Assembly (NCBI GenBank): GCA_963082975.1
Contig: OY720348.1
Location: forward strand, 21,071,146 to 21,135,145
Length of the DNA stretch: 64,000 nucleotides
Direction: 5' to 3'
Source of the DNA: Labia minor
Taxonomy: Eukaryota > Arthropoda > Insecta > Dermaptera > Spongiphoridae
Part shown: positions 1-9,970 of the stretch, in pieces
Position numbering within the stretch: position 1 is the stretch's first letter
Layout: every line of letters starts with the position of its first letter
The notes under the pieces: model-generated
The model's input: the letters and a program-made list of their open reading frames with translations, nothing else
The model's database searches: none
What the model was told of the DNA's origin: nothing
Position numbers and translations under genes: made by a program

Positions 1-85
1 TACTCCAATATATTTAATTTAAAATTTGATGAATTAAATCTTCAAACCATTTTTTACAATACCATTTTGTTTAATAAATATAAAA

Positions 86-978
86 ATGAATCTTAATTCA
101 CAAGAAGACCGAAAATATCCAATATATATTGGTAAGTAAACAAAAATTATTTTTTGAAAAATAATTTGTACTAATATTATTCATAATATTAAATTATAAC
201 CTTTCAAACCAATGAAAATGGAAATATTGTTTTAGGTCCCTTATTTTCTTGTCCATATTGTCATTCAAATTATATAAGTGAGGAATTTTTATCTAAACAT
301 TTAAAAAAATGTATGCATAAAGAAATATTTTCAATTTTAAAAAATAAAATAATTTTTAAAAAAAATACGATGACCAATAACTATCCAAAGAAATACATTC
401 AAGACGAAAAACTTAAACAAGATACCGATTCAACTAATTCGGATGACAAACCCTTTGAATGTAATTATTGTCCAAAAAAATTTAATTTGAAAACTAATTT
501 AAATATACATTTATTAATTCATACAGGCGAAAAGCCCTTTGAATGTAATTTTTGTACAAAGAAGTTTTATCAAAAATCTCAATTAACTCAACACCTATTA
601 AATCATACAGGCGAAAAGCCCTTTGAATGTAATTTTTGTACAAAAAAATTTAGTGGAAAATCTAATTTAAATAAACATTTATTAATTCATACAGGCGAAA
701 AGACCTTTGAATGTAATTTTTGTACAAAGAAATTTAGTAAAAAATCTAATCTAAATGCCCATTTATTAATTCATACAGGCAAAAAGCCTTTTGAATGTAA
801 TTATTGTACAAAGAAATATAATCATAAATCTAATTTAAATAAACATTTATTAATTCATACAGGCGAAAAGCCCTTTGAATGTAAGTTTTGTACAAAGAAA
901 TTCAATAATAAATCCGTTTTAAAAAGACATTTATTAATTCATACAGGCGATAATGTTTCGTCGAAAACTAGTCCTTAA
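86..978 (+). CDS. Type A zinc-finger gene A1, 5' part, truncated by an LTR element
   Basis: Two exons: 86-131 and 236-978. The 104-nt intron has a GTAAGT donor and TTTTAG acceptor, and the junction codon is Gly16. The protein opens with MNLNSQEDRKYPIYIG, then a C2HC finger (C21, C24, H37, C41), a basic linker, and six C2H2 fingers from residue 87 (C-x2-C-x12-H-x3-H, TGEKP-like linkers). Such proteins are normally nuclear and sequence-specific DNA binding; the target is unknown. At 954 the frame enters a BEL/Pao LTR and stops at 978 after about eight foreign residues. Fingers 7-9 are stranded at 7036-7306. Joining 86-131, 236-953 and 7036-7306 keeps the frame and gives 344 codons with nine fingers, so the pre-insertion gene was intact. 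A six-finger truncated protein could still be made. The first-finger region is preceded by a conserved acidic stretch (TDSTNSDDKP). Confidence 0.85.
949..953. repeat. Target-site duplication GATAA, left copy
   Basis: GATAA precedes the left LTR here and recurs at 7031-7035 after the right LTR. Collapsing the two copies restores the linker codons (Gly-Asp-Lys-Pro) of the A1 zinc-finger array in frame. Five base pairs is the usual duplication length for BEL/Pao elements. Confidence 0.9.
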
Positions 979-1721
979 GCCTAATTCTCGTGCTTCAGTT
1001 TTAAACCCTTTTTTTTGTTTACTGTAAAATAAATGTTTGGAGAAGGATTAGATATGAATAGGTATTATTAAATAATTATACTCAATTTGGGGTGTATATT
1101 GAAGAATTTATTAGCCCCAAGAAGGGAGAAAACCTTAGTATAACTAAGGAAAAAACTCCCTGAAGATTATTCCGTTGATGAAAGCTATATGCATACGTAA
1201 AGGAGTGTGTTTGTTATAAATGTTAATTGTATATAGTAATGATCAAGAGGTCTGTTATATGATAATAGCCAATAGGCCTGATATAAATGCATTGAATGAT
1301 CGTTCGTAATGGCGTCACAGTAAGTTGAGCCAGCGTTGAGCGAATCATTCGTATATATATATTAAATAAATACCTTTTCGATTTGGAATATGTTATATTA
1401 TAATACATTACGATTACACAATCCTGATATACATGTTGAAATGTGAATATTGAAGAATGAAGAATATTAATACAATATTGTGTAGAGAAACGTGTTGTCT
1501 TTCAGCTGTTGTCTTGACGGTCAACCTCAAGCCTGTTATCCAATATGTCTCCCAGCCCATCCACGCCAAGCTAATTTCCATCCCTCTCAGCATATACGAA
1601 TCATAGCGAGCCTATCCGAACCAACCCGAACCCTCAACAGTTACCTTAGTCTCATAATTCAAAAAACGTAGAATAATATTAATAGAAAATTATTAAGTGA
1701 AATTTAGATTTGGCTTAAACA
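954..1721 (-). repeat. 3' LTR of the BEL/Pao element (left end)
   Basis: 768 bp, reading TGTTTCGTCG...GGCTTAAACA on the plus strand. It matches 6263-7030 along the full length with no difference seen by eye. The element is transcribed on the minus strand, so this is its 3' LTR, next to the purine tract at 1722-1732. Confidence 0.9.
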
Positions 1722-1732
1722 CACTCCCCCCG
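1722..1732 (-). promoter_or_regulatory. Polypurine tract of the BEL/Pao element
   Basis: On the minus strand the bases just before the 3' LTR read CGGGGGGAGTG, a G-rich purine run at the expected position for priming plus-strand DNA synthesis. It fixes the element as minus-strand. Confidence 0.7.
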
Positions 1733-2207
1733 TTGCGAATCAATGAGCAAGATATATGTATAGTGTTTACAATAGAATGGACAATGGTTTAGAACGTTAA
1801 CAACAAGTATTGATGAATTAATTGTTAAAAAACATAGCAAAGTGATGTTTTTGTTTGAAAATCCCTTGCGACTCGAGATATTCCATCATCTGCAGGAAGG
1901 ACGTCGACGATGATCTGATTGATCTCGAGTTTACCTTGAGAACATTGCCATTTTTGACTAGTTTGAAGTTCGTGTAGATATTCTAAATACCATCGTTTCC
2001 AGAGTTACTGTGTGGCCTTAGTAATTAATTGTCATATGTTGAGACGATAATCTGGAACATCAGAGATATTATTTTCGGGAAGTATCGTGAGAGATTAGAA
2101 TGTGAGCAAGAGTTAATACAATAAGATCATTAGGATCGTTAGATAATGAAGACAAGAGGTGAGAATTGAATATAGATTCTATATGTATAGCAAGTTAGTT
2201 AAGTTTT

Positions 2208-2490
2208 TCAAAAGTTAATAATTGATCTTTCACCACTCGTTTTGAAATGATGTTTAAAGGATTTCATTTCAGCTTCCCAAATGCCACTAAAATGAGGAGA
2301 TAAGGGTGGATTAAATCGCCAAGTAATACTTTTTTCCAAGGCAAAATCATTGACAATGCCTTGATGGGATTTAGATGAGAACAATATATAGTGCTCACGT
2401 GATTGATTGTTTGCACTTATGAAATTTGTACCATTTTCAGGATACACGTGAGATGGGACACCTCGTCGACCAATGAACCGTACAAATGCA
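2208..2490 (-). pseudogene. BEL/Pao integrase catalytic core remnant
   Basis: The minus strand encodes a BEL-type integrase stretch: RRGVPSHVYPENGTNF, then about 40 residues later SITWRFNPPLSPHFSGIWE. The GxWE glutamate of the DDE triad is present. The position that is normally Asp in the (S)DNGTNF motif reads Glu (PENGTNF), so the enzyme would probably be inactive. It continues to the C-terminal KSFKHH region before stopping. It belongs to the 954-7030 element. Confidence 0.8.
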
Positions 2491-2687
2491 TCCTAAAAAC
2501 CGTTAATTGTTAGATCACTCACTATTTCGAGATGTACGGCCTTTGTAGCCATGCAGATGAAGAGACATCCATATAAAAAACTCTGTTCGATTACGGAATT
2601 TTCATTCCTTGATGTACAGGAGACCGAAGTAATCGACAGCCACATGAGAAAATGCAGCTGACTCGGTGACCCGAGCAGAAGGTAAAT

Positions 2688-2945
2688 CTACCATCTTTCC
2701 ATGCAATAACACTGGTCGATATCGAAGACAATCAATGCATCATCGAATGATTCGTCGAACTTGACCCTACCATTCAGAGTCCAAAGTCTCTGACGAAGAT
2801 TGGATAGAGTAATTTGGATTCCGGCATGAAATGTGTATTTGGGAATATCACGGATAATCAAATCGGTCACGTGATGATGAGAAGGTAAGAGAGTTAGATG
2901 TTTTTTCTTTTCGTGAATGAGAGTGCGGCATGTTTTAAACGCCAT
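2688..2945 (-). pseudogene. BEL/Pao integrase N-terminal (H2C2) region remnant
   Basis: The minus strand encodes LPSHHHVTDLIIRD...FHAGIQ...LRQRLWTLNGR, which matches the histidine-rich integrase zinc domain of BEL/Pao Pol (HPxTxLII..HxxxxHxG....LRxxYWxxxGR). The frame then drifts. It sits only about 50 codons beyond the YVDD motif, so RNase H and the connection domain have been deleted. Confidence 0.75.
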
Positions 2946-2969
2946 CCAACTATTAAAACACCTTGTTTG

Positions 2970-3810
2970 TCAATTGATTAATATCAACACGCAGTCGAAG
3001 AATTTCAGCCAGAGAATTGGTTCCAGTTAAGAGATCGTCTACATAAAGATCTCTTTTTTAGAATTTCGAAAGTTCTAGGAGAGTTATGAGCTTCGTTATC
3101 AGCAAGCTGATTAATAGTCCGAATAGCAAGGAAATATGGAGCAGAGACTCCAAAGATAATTCTCTGAAGTTCAAAGGTATTGATAACATTATTATGATAA
3201 TATAGAATCCTTTGAAACTTACGATGGTTGGATTTGACAATACATCTGAGCGATGTCTGAAGTCATAACATAGATGTAAGATCGAAAACGTAGCAGCATA
3301 GTGAATGGACCATCTTGGATAGTAGGACCAATCAATAGAACCTCATTCAATGAGATACCTTTCTCTGATTTGGCAGAAGCAATCGAACACGACCCGCACC
3401 TTAGTAGTAGTGCTGGAGGTTTTGATTACTAGATGATGAGGCATGTAATATCCTGGCTCTGGGACATCGGGAACATATATCATATGGCCCATATCAATAT
3501 TTTCTTGCATTACCTTGCAATATTCAGTTTTTAATTGTGAGTTAGCATTCAATCTCCTCTGTAAAGATAAAAATTGTCGATAAGCTTGATTTCTAGAATT
3601 TCCAAATTCAACATTATTTATATGAAATGACAATTTAACAATATATTGACCATATGGATTGCGAGTAGTGTGAATTTGATAATAAGTTTCACATATGAAA
3701 TCATCTAAAGATCTAGAGCTCCTTTGATTTGTGTTTTCAATTTCCAAAAATTGAGTTAATTGATTTGACAGATCGGTCAGTTGACAGGACACCGGTTGTG
3801 TTTTTTGCAA
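2970..3810 (-). pseudogene. BEL/Pao reverse transcriptase remnant
   Basis: The minus-strand frame from 3810 holds the BEL-specific lead-in to RT (FLSLQRRLNANSQLK, DMGHM, EPGYYMPHHLVIK, SSTTTKVRVVFD). Shifted frames continue with SLNEVLLIGPTIQDGPFTMLLRFRS, a DIAQMY-like motif, AIRTINQLA, and YVDDLLTGTNSLAEILRL, whose catalytic YVDD codons lie at about 3032-3043. Several frameshifts and stops interrupt it. The domain order and motifs are diagnostic of BEL/Pao rather than gypsy or copia. Confidence 0.85.
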
Positions 3811-4520
3811 AATTCAATAACAATCATGTGTTGAAAGATTGATCTGTCCAATGGATAGAAGAGAGAAACTTGTTCCTGAGCCAATAAGAACATCTTTTGA
3901 ACGTGGTAAATGGAATTGTGGATCAGTTAATTAAATGTTTCGTAGGAGCGTTAACATGTCACGTGGAAAAACTTGACTGGTACTCAGATCAGCAATTTGA
4001 TTAACTGTCAAGAAGGATAGTGATCTTTAGAATTTATTATTCATGGATTTGCCCTTTATTTGTATTAGATTTTTTGAGAAAGTTTGCATTCCATTAATTA
4101 CTCCTATAGGAATAGAACATGTTTAATTATCAACGCTTTAGTGGTTGTTTTTATTTACAATGGAACCCCGCAAACCAAACCACACACCGACACCCGCCAT
4201 CGCGAATCCATCCAAGGAACACAAGCACACACACAGCGCCCCGACCGCCACCCCCTTGATCGCCACCAGGCGACCGCGGGGGCGGCAACCGAGGCGCCGC
4301 GCGCGCGCCCGCATCCCCCGAACAAACCCACAACAACAAGCATCAATACGCGGTCCAATCCACAAAATTCCACTATAGAACGTGTTTGTTTGGGAATTTA
4401 AAATTTATGTGTTAACGATTCAATAATGAAATTGGCAGTCGCACAGGTATCGTGCACTGATTGAGCTGGTATGAAATTACCTGATGAATCCTGCATCATT
4501 ATAATGGCACTCACCATTAA
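3811..4520 (-). pseudogene. BEL/Pao protease region, split by a GC-rich insert
   Basis: Upstream of RT, minus-strand frames show a retropepsin-like segment: IMMQDSSGNFIPAQ followed by VHDTCATANFI, where the D-T-C-A corresponds to the D-S/T-G-A active site of BEL proteases. Further on are SIPIGVINGM, FLTVNQIADL and LTDPQFHLPRSKDVLIGSG, typical of the region between protease and RT. A GC-rich 250-bp block (4125-4374) interrupts it. Stops are frequent, so this is not functional. Confidence 0.7.
4125..4374. other. GC-rich island inside the BEL protease region
   Basis: A 250-bp block with a strongly GC-rich core (about 4155-4365, including GCGCGCGCGC-type runs), in contrast to the AT-rich surroundings. 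It is bracketed by 13-nt near-perfect direct repeats, ATAGAACATGTTT (4112-4124) and ATAGAACGTGTTT (4375-4387), differing at one base. The repeats coincide with the break in the BEL protease homology, so it looks like an insertion with a target duplication. No recognisable domain appears in any frame. Origin unknown: a small non-autonomous element, captured foreign DNA or an assembly artefact are all possible. Confidence 0.6.
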
Positions 4521-4920
4521 TTGGAATCTGGGATGTTTAAGATAAATCGCGCGTGAGATTGTGTGCGACTAATCATCTAGACGTATCATTATGAGATATT
4601 GTTAAATGATGGGTAGTGTTTTGAGGATTTTATAAACATCATGCGTTGATCAATCGAGAGAGAGTTGAAAGTTAGACACTTAAAAGGTGTATGATAGCCA
4701 GGAAGTTGGGTGTAATAAATGAATAGTCAAGTAGGTTCACAATGAATGAATTTGTGTAATGTATATGATTAAATATCGGAAAAAGGAAGATACTAATTAT
4801 ATGAATAAATTAGTGATATGTATTGTAAAAAGTATCTCATGAAAAGTTTACTAATTATAAAAATTAATTAGTATGATATGTATGGAGACCATGAGGAGAT
4901 AGATGTGGAATGGATTTAAT

Positions 4921-5478
4921 GAACATATCGTTCGACTCGTAGAATAGCCATGAGGATACAGATACACCATAACCAAATGGATTTAATGAACATATCGTTC
5001 GATTCGTAGGATAGCCATGAGGATATAGATATACCATAACCAAATGGATTTAATGAACATATCGTTCGATTCGTAGGATAGCCATGAGGATATAGATACA
5101 CCATAACCAAATGGATTTAATGAACATATCGTTCGATTCGTAGAATAGCCATGAGGATATAGATATACCATAACCAAATGGATTTAATGAACATATCGTT
5201 CGATTCGTAGGATAGCCATGAGGATATAGATACACCATAACCAAATGGATTTAATGAACATATCGTTCGATTCGTAGAATAGCCATGAGGATACAGATAT
5301 ACCATAACCAAATGGATTTAATGAACATATCGTTCGATTCGTAGAATAGCCATGAGGATACAGATATACCATAACCAAATGGATTTAATGAACATATCGT
5401 TCGATTCGTAGGATAGCCATGAGGATATAGATACACCATAACCAAATGGATTTAATGAACATATCGTTCGATTCGTAG
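4921..5478. repeat. 67-bp tandem repeat, eight full units
   Basis: Eight consecutive 67-bp units (4921-5456) plus a 22-bp partial unit. Each contains GAACATATCGTTCGATTCG followed by a GCCATGAGGATA stretch. Units differ at only a few positions. Because 67 is not a multiple of three, open frames across the array rotate and are probably not coding. A diverged partial unit precedes the array (about 4888-4920). It lies in what should be the gag or leader region of the BEL element. Confidence 0.95.
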
Positions 5479-5810
5479 ATACTAATTATATGGATAAATT
5501 AGTATAATGTATATGAATAAAATTGATACAATACATATATTTACATATTGTACCCTTGAGAGTTCTATAAAGAAGGTTTTGTTAACTTTGCAAATTGCAA
5601 AATTGCTATTTCTTGTTTAATTCTGAAATGTTTTAATAACTATAGTTACTATAGTATTTCTTGTATAATTTTGAAATGTTTGAATATCTCTAGTAATACC
5701 ATTATTAGAAAAGATTATTTAAAAAACAATAATTAGCAATCAATAGCAGAAATATTAATTAATGATAATAACAAAAATACCAATTAATAATGTATTGATA
5801 TGTTTAATGT

Positions 5811-6124
5811 CGTTAATCTTTATAAGAATTAATTGATGGAATTGACAAATTTTTAATTTATAATTTTGATAATAATAAGTAAATGATGGAATTAAAGAAT
5901 ATAGCGCCATTAATCTTTATAAGAATTGATTGATCGAATTGAAAATTTAAAATTGATAATTTTGGTAATAATTAAATAATGGAATTAAAGAATATATCGT
6001 TATTAACTCTTATAAGAATTAATTGTTCGAATTGAAAATTTAAAATTGATAATTGATTGAAAATTAAATTTTAATAATAATAATTAAACAATAGAATTAA
6101 AGGATACAGCGTTGTTAATAAGTT
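5811..6124. repeat. Imperfect 93-97 bp tandem repeat in the BEL leader/gag region
   Basis: Three or more diverged units, recognised by TAATCTTTATAAGAATT (5814, 5911) and TAACTCTTATAAGAATT (6004), each followed by GGAATTAAAGAATATA-like sequence. The last unit carries an insertion. No gag homology is visible here. Confidence 0.65.
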
Positions 6125-6242
6125 AAATTTGTAACTTATCTTAATTTGATTGCGTTTCACGATGTTGATGGAGATCAGGTACTGATTTAGAAATGTTTTT
6201 CAATTTTTAATCTCGTTGTATGTAGATATTATCAGTCCATAA

Positions 6243-6260
6243 CCTCACCAGGAGGCACCA
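6243..6260 (-). promoter_or_regulatory. Candidate primer-binding site of the BEL/Pao element
   Basis: Two nucleotides inside the 5' LTR, the minus strand reads TGGTGCCTCCTGGTGAGG. A TGG start complementary to a tRNA CCA end at this position is the standard arrangement. I could not assign the tRNA. Confidence 0.5.
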
Positions 6261-6262
6261 TT

Positions 6263-7030
6263 TGTTTCGTCGAAAACTAGTCCTTAAGCCTAATTCTCGT
6301 GCTTCAGTTTTAAACCCTTTTTTTTGTTTACTGTAAAATAAATGTTTGGAGAAGGATTAGATATGAATAGGTATTATTAAATAATTATACTCAATTTGGG
6401 GTGTATATTGAAGAATTTATTAGCCCCAAGAAGGGAGAAAACCTTAGTATAACTAAGGAAAAAACTCCCTGAAGATTATTCCGTTGATGAAAGCTATATG
6501 CATACGTAAAGGAGTGTGTTTGTTATAAATGTTAATTGTATATAGTAATGATCAAGAGGTCTGTTATATGATAATAGCCAATAGGCCTGATATAAATGCA
6601 TTGAATGATCGTTCGTAATGGCGTCACAGTAAGTTGAGCCAGCGTTGAGCGAATCATTCGTATATATATATTAAATAAATACCTTTTCGATTTGGAATAT
6701 GTTATATTATAATACATTACGATTACACAATCCTGATATACATGTTGAAATGTGAATATTGAAGAATGAAGAATATTAATACAATATTGTGTAGAGAAAC
6801 GTGTTGTCTTTCAGCTGTTGTCTTGACGGTCAACCTCAAGCCTGTTATCCAATATGTCTCCCAGCCCATCCACGCCAAGCTAATTTCCATCCCTCTCAGC
6901 ATATACGAATCATAGCGAGCCTATCCGAACCAACCCGAACCCTCAACAGTTACCTTAGTCTCATAATTCAAAAAACGTAGAATAATATTAATAGAAAATT
7001 ATTAAGTGAAATTTAGATTTGGCTTAAACA
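6263..7030 (-). repeat. 5' LTR of the BEL/Pao element (right end)
   Basis: 768 bp, same length and apparently the same sequence as 954-1721, with TG...CA termini in both orientations. It is followed directly by the right copy of the GATAA target duplication and by the displaced end of A1. Confidence 0.9.
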
Positions 7031-7306
7031 GATAAGCCATTTGAATGTAATTATTGTACAAAGAAATTTATTCAAAAATCTCATTTGAATGACCATTTAT
7101 TAATTCATACAGGCGAAAAGCCTTTTGAATGTAATTATTGTACAAAGAAATTTATTCAAAAATCTAATCTAAATGCCCATTTATTAATTCATACAGGCAA
7201 AAAGCCCTTTGAATGTAATTATTGTACAAAGAAATATAATCATAAATCGAATTTAAATAAACATTTATTAATTCATACAGGCGAAAAGCCCTTTGAAGGC
7301 AATTGA
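7031..7306 (+). pseudogene. 3' end of ZF gene A1, separated by the BEL insertion
   Basis: This segment resumes the A1 array after the second copy of the target duplication (GATAA, 7031-7035). It encodes fingers 7-9 with helix residues at -1/3/6 of Q/H/D, Q/N/A and H/N/K, then the KPFEGN-stop tail shared by all intact family members. It has no exon 1 or promoter of its own and is now about 6 kb from the rest of the gene. It is in frame with 86-953 once the insertion is removed. Confidence 0.85.
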
Positions 7307-8100
7307 AAATCAAATGATTTGTAAATAAATTTTTAAAAAGACGATTTTATTCATGAATAAATATAAAATACACTAAATTATTCAATTGAAATTTACATCA
7401 AATTCTCTAGATATTATTATTTAGTATATCAAGTACTTTTTGTTCTAATTTGATTTTTTTATATGGACTTTGGTCTGTTTGTATAATCAAGAAATTATTA
7501 ATTATATACATAAAGTAAATAAAAGAATATAAAAAATATTTATATCTCTTTGAATATTATTAAAAAATCTTTGCAACACCCAAATAATTATTCCCTCTGT
7601 TAAATATTTTCAGTTAATCGACAGTCTTCCAATACCACATCTTTTTATAATTATAATAATAATTATTTACTTTATATTAATCCTTTATTAAATTTTGATA
7701 ATTAGTTATAATAGTTTTTGGAAGAAATTTAGCAATATAATTTATTTTATTTAAATAAAGTTTAAAAATAATATAATTGGAAACTTATTCAACTTTCTTA
7801 TTTTTTTACTCTCTTCATCAAATTCAAAAATCTGTCATTTTCACAACTAACAATTAGATTTTGAATTAAAATAACTACAAGATTTTAATTATGCATTTAT
7901 ATTATTTTTCTCAATTCTTTTTTATATATATGCAAATTTTTATATTTATACAAATATATGAAATGATCAAGAAAAATACTTTTAGCCTGGATTTGTCAGA
8001 AATCAAAAGTATAACAATAACTATTGACTATTTTCTATTAAAGTACTTTCTACTTCTTCTACTCGTTACTGTTAATCTCTAATCACCTAATCCTAATAAC
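7307..8100 (+). repeat. 3' module of A1: poly(A) signals and conserved small ORF
   Basis: The sequence after the array is nearly identical after A1, A2, A3, B1 and B2. It begins with two AATAAA hexamers (7324-7329, 7356-7361), the likely cleavage signals. It then runs about 550 bp of AT-rich DNA to a 63-codon ORF (7891-8082, MHLYYFSQFFFIYMQ...) rich in Phe, Ile and Leu with a central EMIKKNTFSLDL segment. The ORF is a possible membrane micropeptide, but frameshifted copies elsewhere in the window argue that it may only be conserved 3' flanking DNA. Confidence 0.7.
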
Positions 8101-8860
8101 TTATTATTTGTAAATATTTTGATTTAATTTAATTTTTTTTTGTTTTGTTTTTCTGTTTGTTTTTTTTAAATGTATGGAAATGAATATAAGGATATTCAAC
8201 GAACTTTTAGTTCCTTTATAAAATCTATATGTCCGTGTGTCTGTTGAAAAAAATTTTCGATTTTTTTAAATTTTGATTTTGGATTCGAGTAGAGCTTAAA
8301 AAAGTGTAATTGTAAAGTGGTCTTGGTTTTTTAAAATTCGATTTGGAACATGGTCAAAATTATAATTATAAATTTTATTAATTCTTATTAATTATTAATT
8401 ATAATAAATATTAATTAATTACTTACGTTTAACTTACTTATTGACTAATCTATATATATAAAAGGCAATGTCTGTCTGTTTGTCTGACTCTTATAGACTT
8501 TATTTATTTAAAAGTATATTCAGCATTGAAATTGCCATTAAATATGCAGGTAATTGGAACTCCAACATGTATTATTAGCAAATATTCTGGGATGGGAAAA
8601 ATACTAAGATCATGTCATGTCCTATTAAATATTTTGAATTTTATTTTGAATCATACAATGGTAATGAAATATTGTAGGTAGACTTTTGAGACAAACAATA
8701 AAAATCTCTATAAAATAAGAGAATATACTTATTCCGAAAACTGTTAATTAAAATGTAATAACTATTAACAATTAATAAAGTAGAAATAATTTTCGAACAA
8801 ATAAAAATGTAATAATTATTAACAAAAAAAATAAAAAATAAAAATAAATTATTAACAAAA
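8101..8860. other. AT-rich flank shared with cassettes 2 and 3
   Basis: No gene seen. It matches 27,670-28,837 and 44,430-45,750 but lacks about 400 bp (from the TGTCTGTCTGTTTGTCTGAC motif at 8469 onward) that both other cassettes keep, so cassette 1 carries a deletion. The minus-strand open frames here are chance frames in AT-rich DNA. Confidence 0.6.
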
Positions 8861-9258
8861 TAAGTTGACCTGTGGCCAGGCCCGAACCGACCGACGGTTT
8901 GAAGTAAATTAATTTCCAACTACAGAAACAATTTCAAATAATTTTAATATATCTATTAATGTAATAAAAAAACAGATATGGACATAACATAAATATTTTT
9001 AATTTTATTTTATTTATAATATATATGCAAGACCAGGCTGTGACGTCATCAATGGCTGGATGACGTCATATAATTTTAAATTAAGAAAAGACTAATAAAG
9101 ATGATTTTTCTCGAGGATAAAAACAATACAAAGTGCATGATTCGTAGTGATATGTAAAAAATCTCCTCATGTAAAATTTAGTGTGAAAATAACCCTTCCC
9201 TTCCTATCGTCGATCGCTAATACTACCACTTCCGGTTTCCAGATTTGCACCAAAAGTT
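8861..9258 (-). mobile_element. TA-element R1, truncated copy in cassette 1
   Basis: Begins with AAGTTGACCTGTGGCCAGG on the plus strand and contains the paired TGACGTCAT motifs near 9038-9068. It matches the complete R1 copies at 40,902-41,524 and 55,466-56,090 but stops near 9258, so the CCGACCGAC end is missing. The same truncated form is present in cassettes 2 and 3, so it predates the duplication. Confidence 0.7.
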
Positions 9259-9970
9259 GATTAATAAAAGTTGTTTAGAATCATTCAAGGAATCCTTCAA
9301 GGTAAGTTTCAGCCACCCACAAAAATTTTGAATGAATTTAATTTAAAAAAAACATAACTTCATTCAAAAATGCATAATATAAATAGAAGTTGAAATGGGA
9401 GGGTGGAAAAAAGCCAGTACATATTATAATAAATATAAGAAATAAATAAACGGACCTCGTAAGTTTTTAGCAGCAGCAAGCCCTTATTCTGTTTCACACC
9501 CATTCAATTTATATTTTCACCAACGCCCGTCCATTTCTATTTGCTATCTCTAATAAATTCCGGATTTTTATAAGGGCGGTATAACGTCTTCTACTTTTTT
9601 CTAAGCCACGCCTTCTCCTGCACTTTTGAGGTTGGTTCATCCCTTTTCGTGAATCGGTTCCATTTTTGTTAGTGGCCAGGTATGGGATGGTCAACTGTTT
9701 TGGATTTGTTTTAAAAAAAACAAAACAATATATTCATGGACATGATTAAATATTAAAATTAAAAACTAATTATAGAAATTAAAATTATATGTGTAGCATC
9801 TTTATTTTTAATATGAAATATTAAATACAACTATTAGTAAAAATTACAGTAAAAATAAATTAATAGAAAACATTTTGTTCATTATAATCATTTTTGAAGG
9901 ATATTGATTTTACTATTTTCATGACTAACAATTAGAATATATATTCAAATAACTCAACAAGATTTTAATT
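9259..9970. other. Conserved AT-rich spacer between A and C units
   Basis: No gene is supported. The segment 9267-9320 (AGTTGTTTAGAATCATTCAAGG...GGTAAGTTTCA) resembles the inner part of the terminal inverted repeat of the 12,351-13,820 element, so a related element decayed here before duplication. 9540-9700 recurs in all cassettes and, more diverged, near 50,285-50,400. Confidence 0.5.

Larger units (their letters stand above)
954..7030 (-). mobile_element. BEL/Pao LTR retrotransposon, internally deleted, inserted in A1
   Basis: The element has two 768-bp LTRs (954-1721 and 6263-7030), is flanked by the 5-bp target duplication GATAA (949-953, 7031-7035), and lies on the minus strand. Reading right to left: a primer-binding-site-like TGG start inside the 5' LTR, an unrecognisable gag region, a protease remnant, a reverse transcriptase with YVDD, an abrupt jump to the integrase zinc region, an integrase core, and a purine tract next to the 3' LTR. 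Most of the RT thumb and RNase H is missing, and many frames are broken. The LTRs look identical wherever I compared them, so insertion is recent although the coding part is dead. It was probably mobilised by a relative. Confidence 0.9.

Noticed and set aside
1223-1408. 61-codon frame repeated at 6532-6717
   Set aside because: It lies in both LTR copies, on the same strand as the element, but with no domain. The duplication reflects the LTRs, not gene conservation.
4138-4401. Several overlapping frames on both strands in the GC-rich island
   Set aside because: GC-rich DNA lacks stop codons, so frames stay open by chance. Translations are low-complexity (Arg/Pro/Ala/Gly) with no motif.
4916-5445. 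Six overlapping 64-codon minus-strand frames
   Set aside because: They are successive rotations of the 67-bp tandem repeat, offset by exactly 67 bp, with no protein-level logic.
4921-5478. CRISPR-like array
   Set aside because: Units are tandem with no unique spacers, and the context is eukaryotic.
8469-8500. Telomere-like or switch-like TGTCTG repeats
   Set aside because: Only a few copies of TGTCTGTT, inside a dispersed repeat present in all cassettes; no extended array.
8861-8900. tRNA B box (GGTCCGAACC) at the R1 end
   Set aside because: No A box at the right distance and no cloverleaf; the resemblance is limited to ten bases.
8641-8919. Minus-strand 92-codon frame repeated at 28,616 and 45,531
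   Set aside because: It spans AT-rich flank and the end of R1. Conservation is explained by cassette duplication, and the composition (Ile/Phe/Asn/Tyr) is that of AT-rich DNA.
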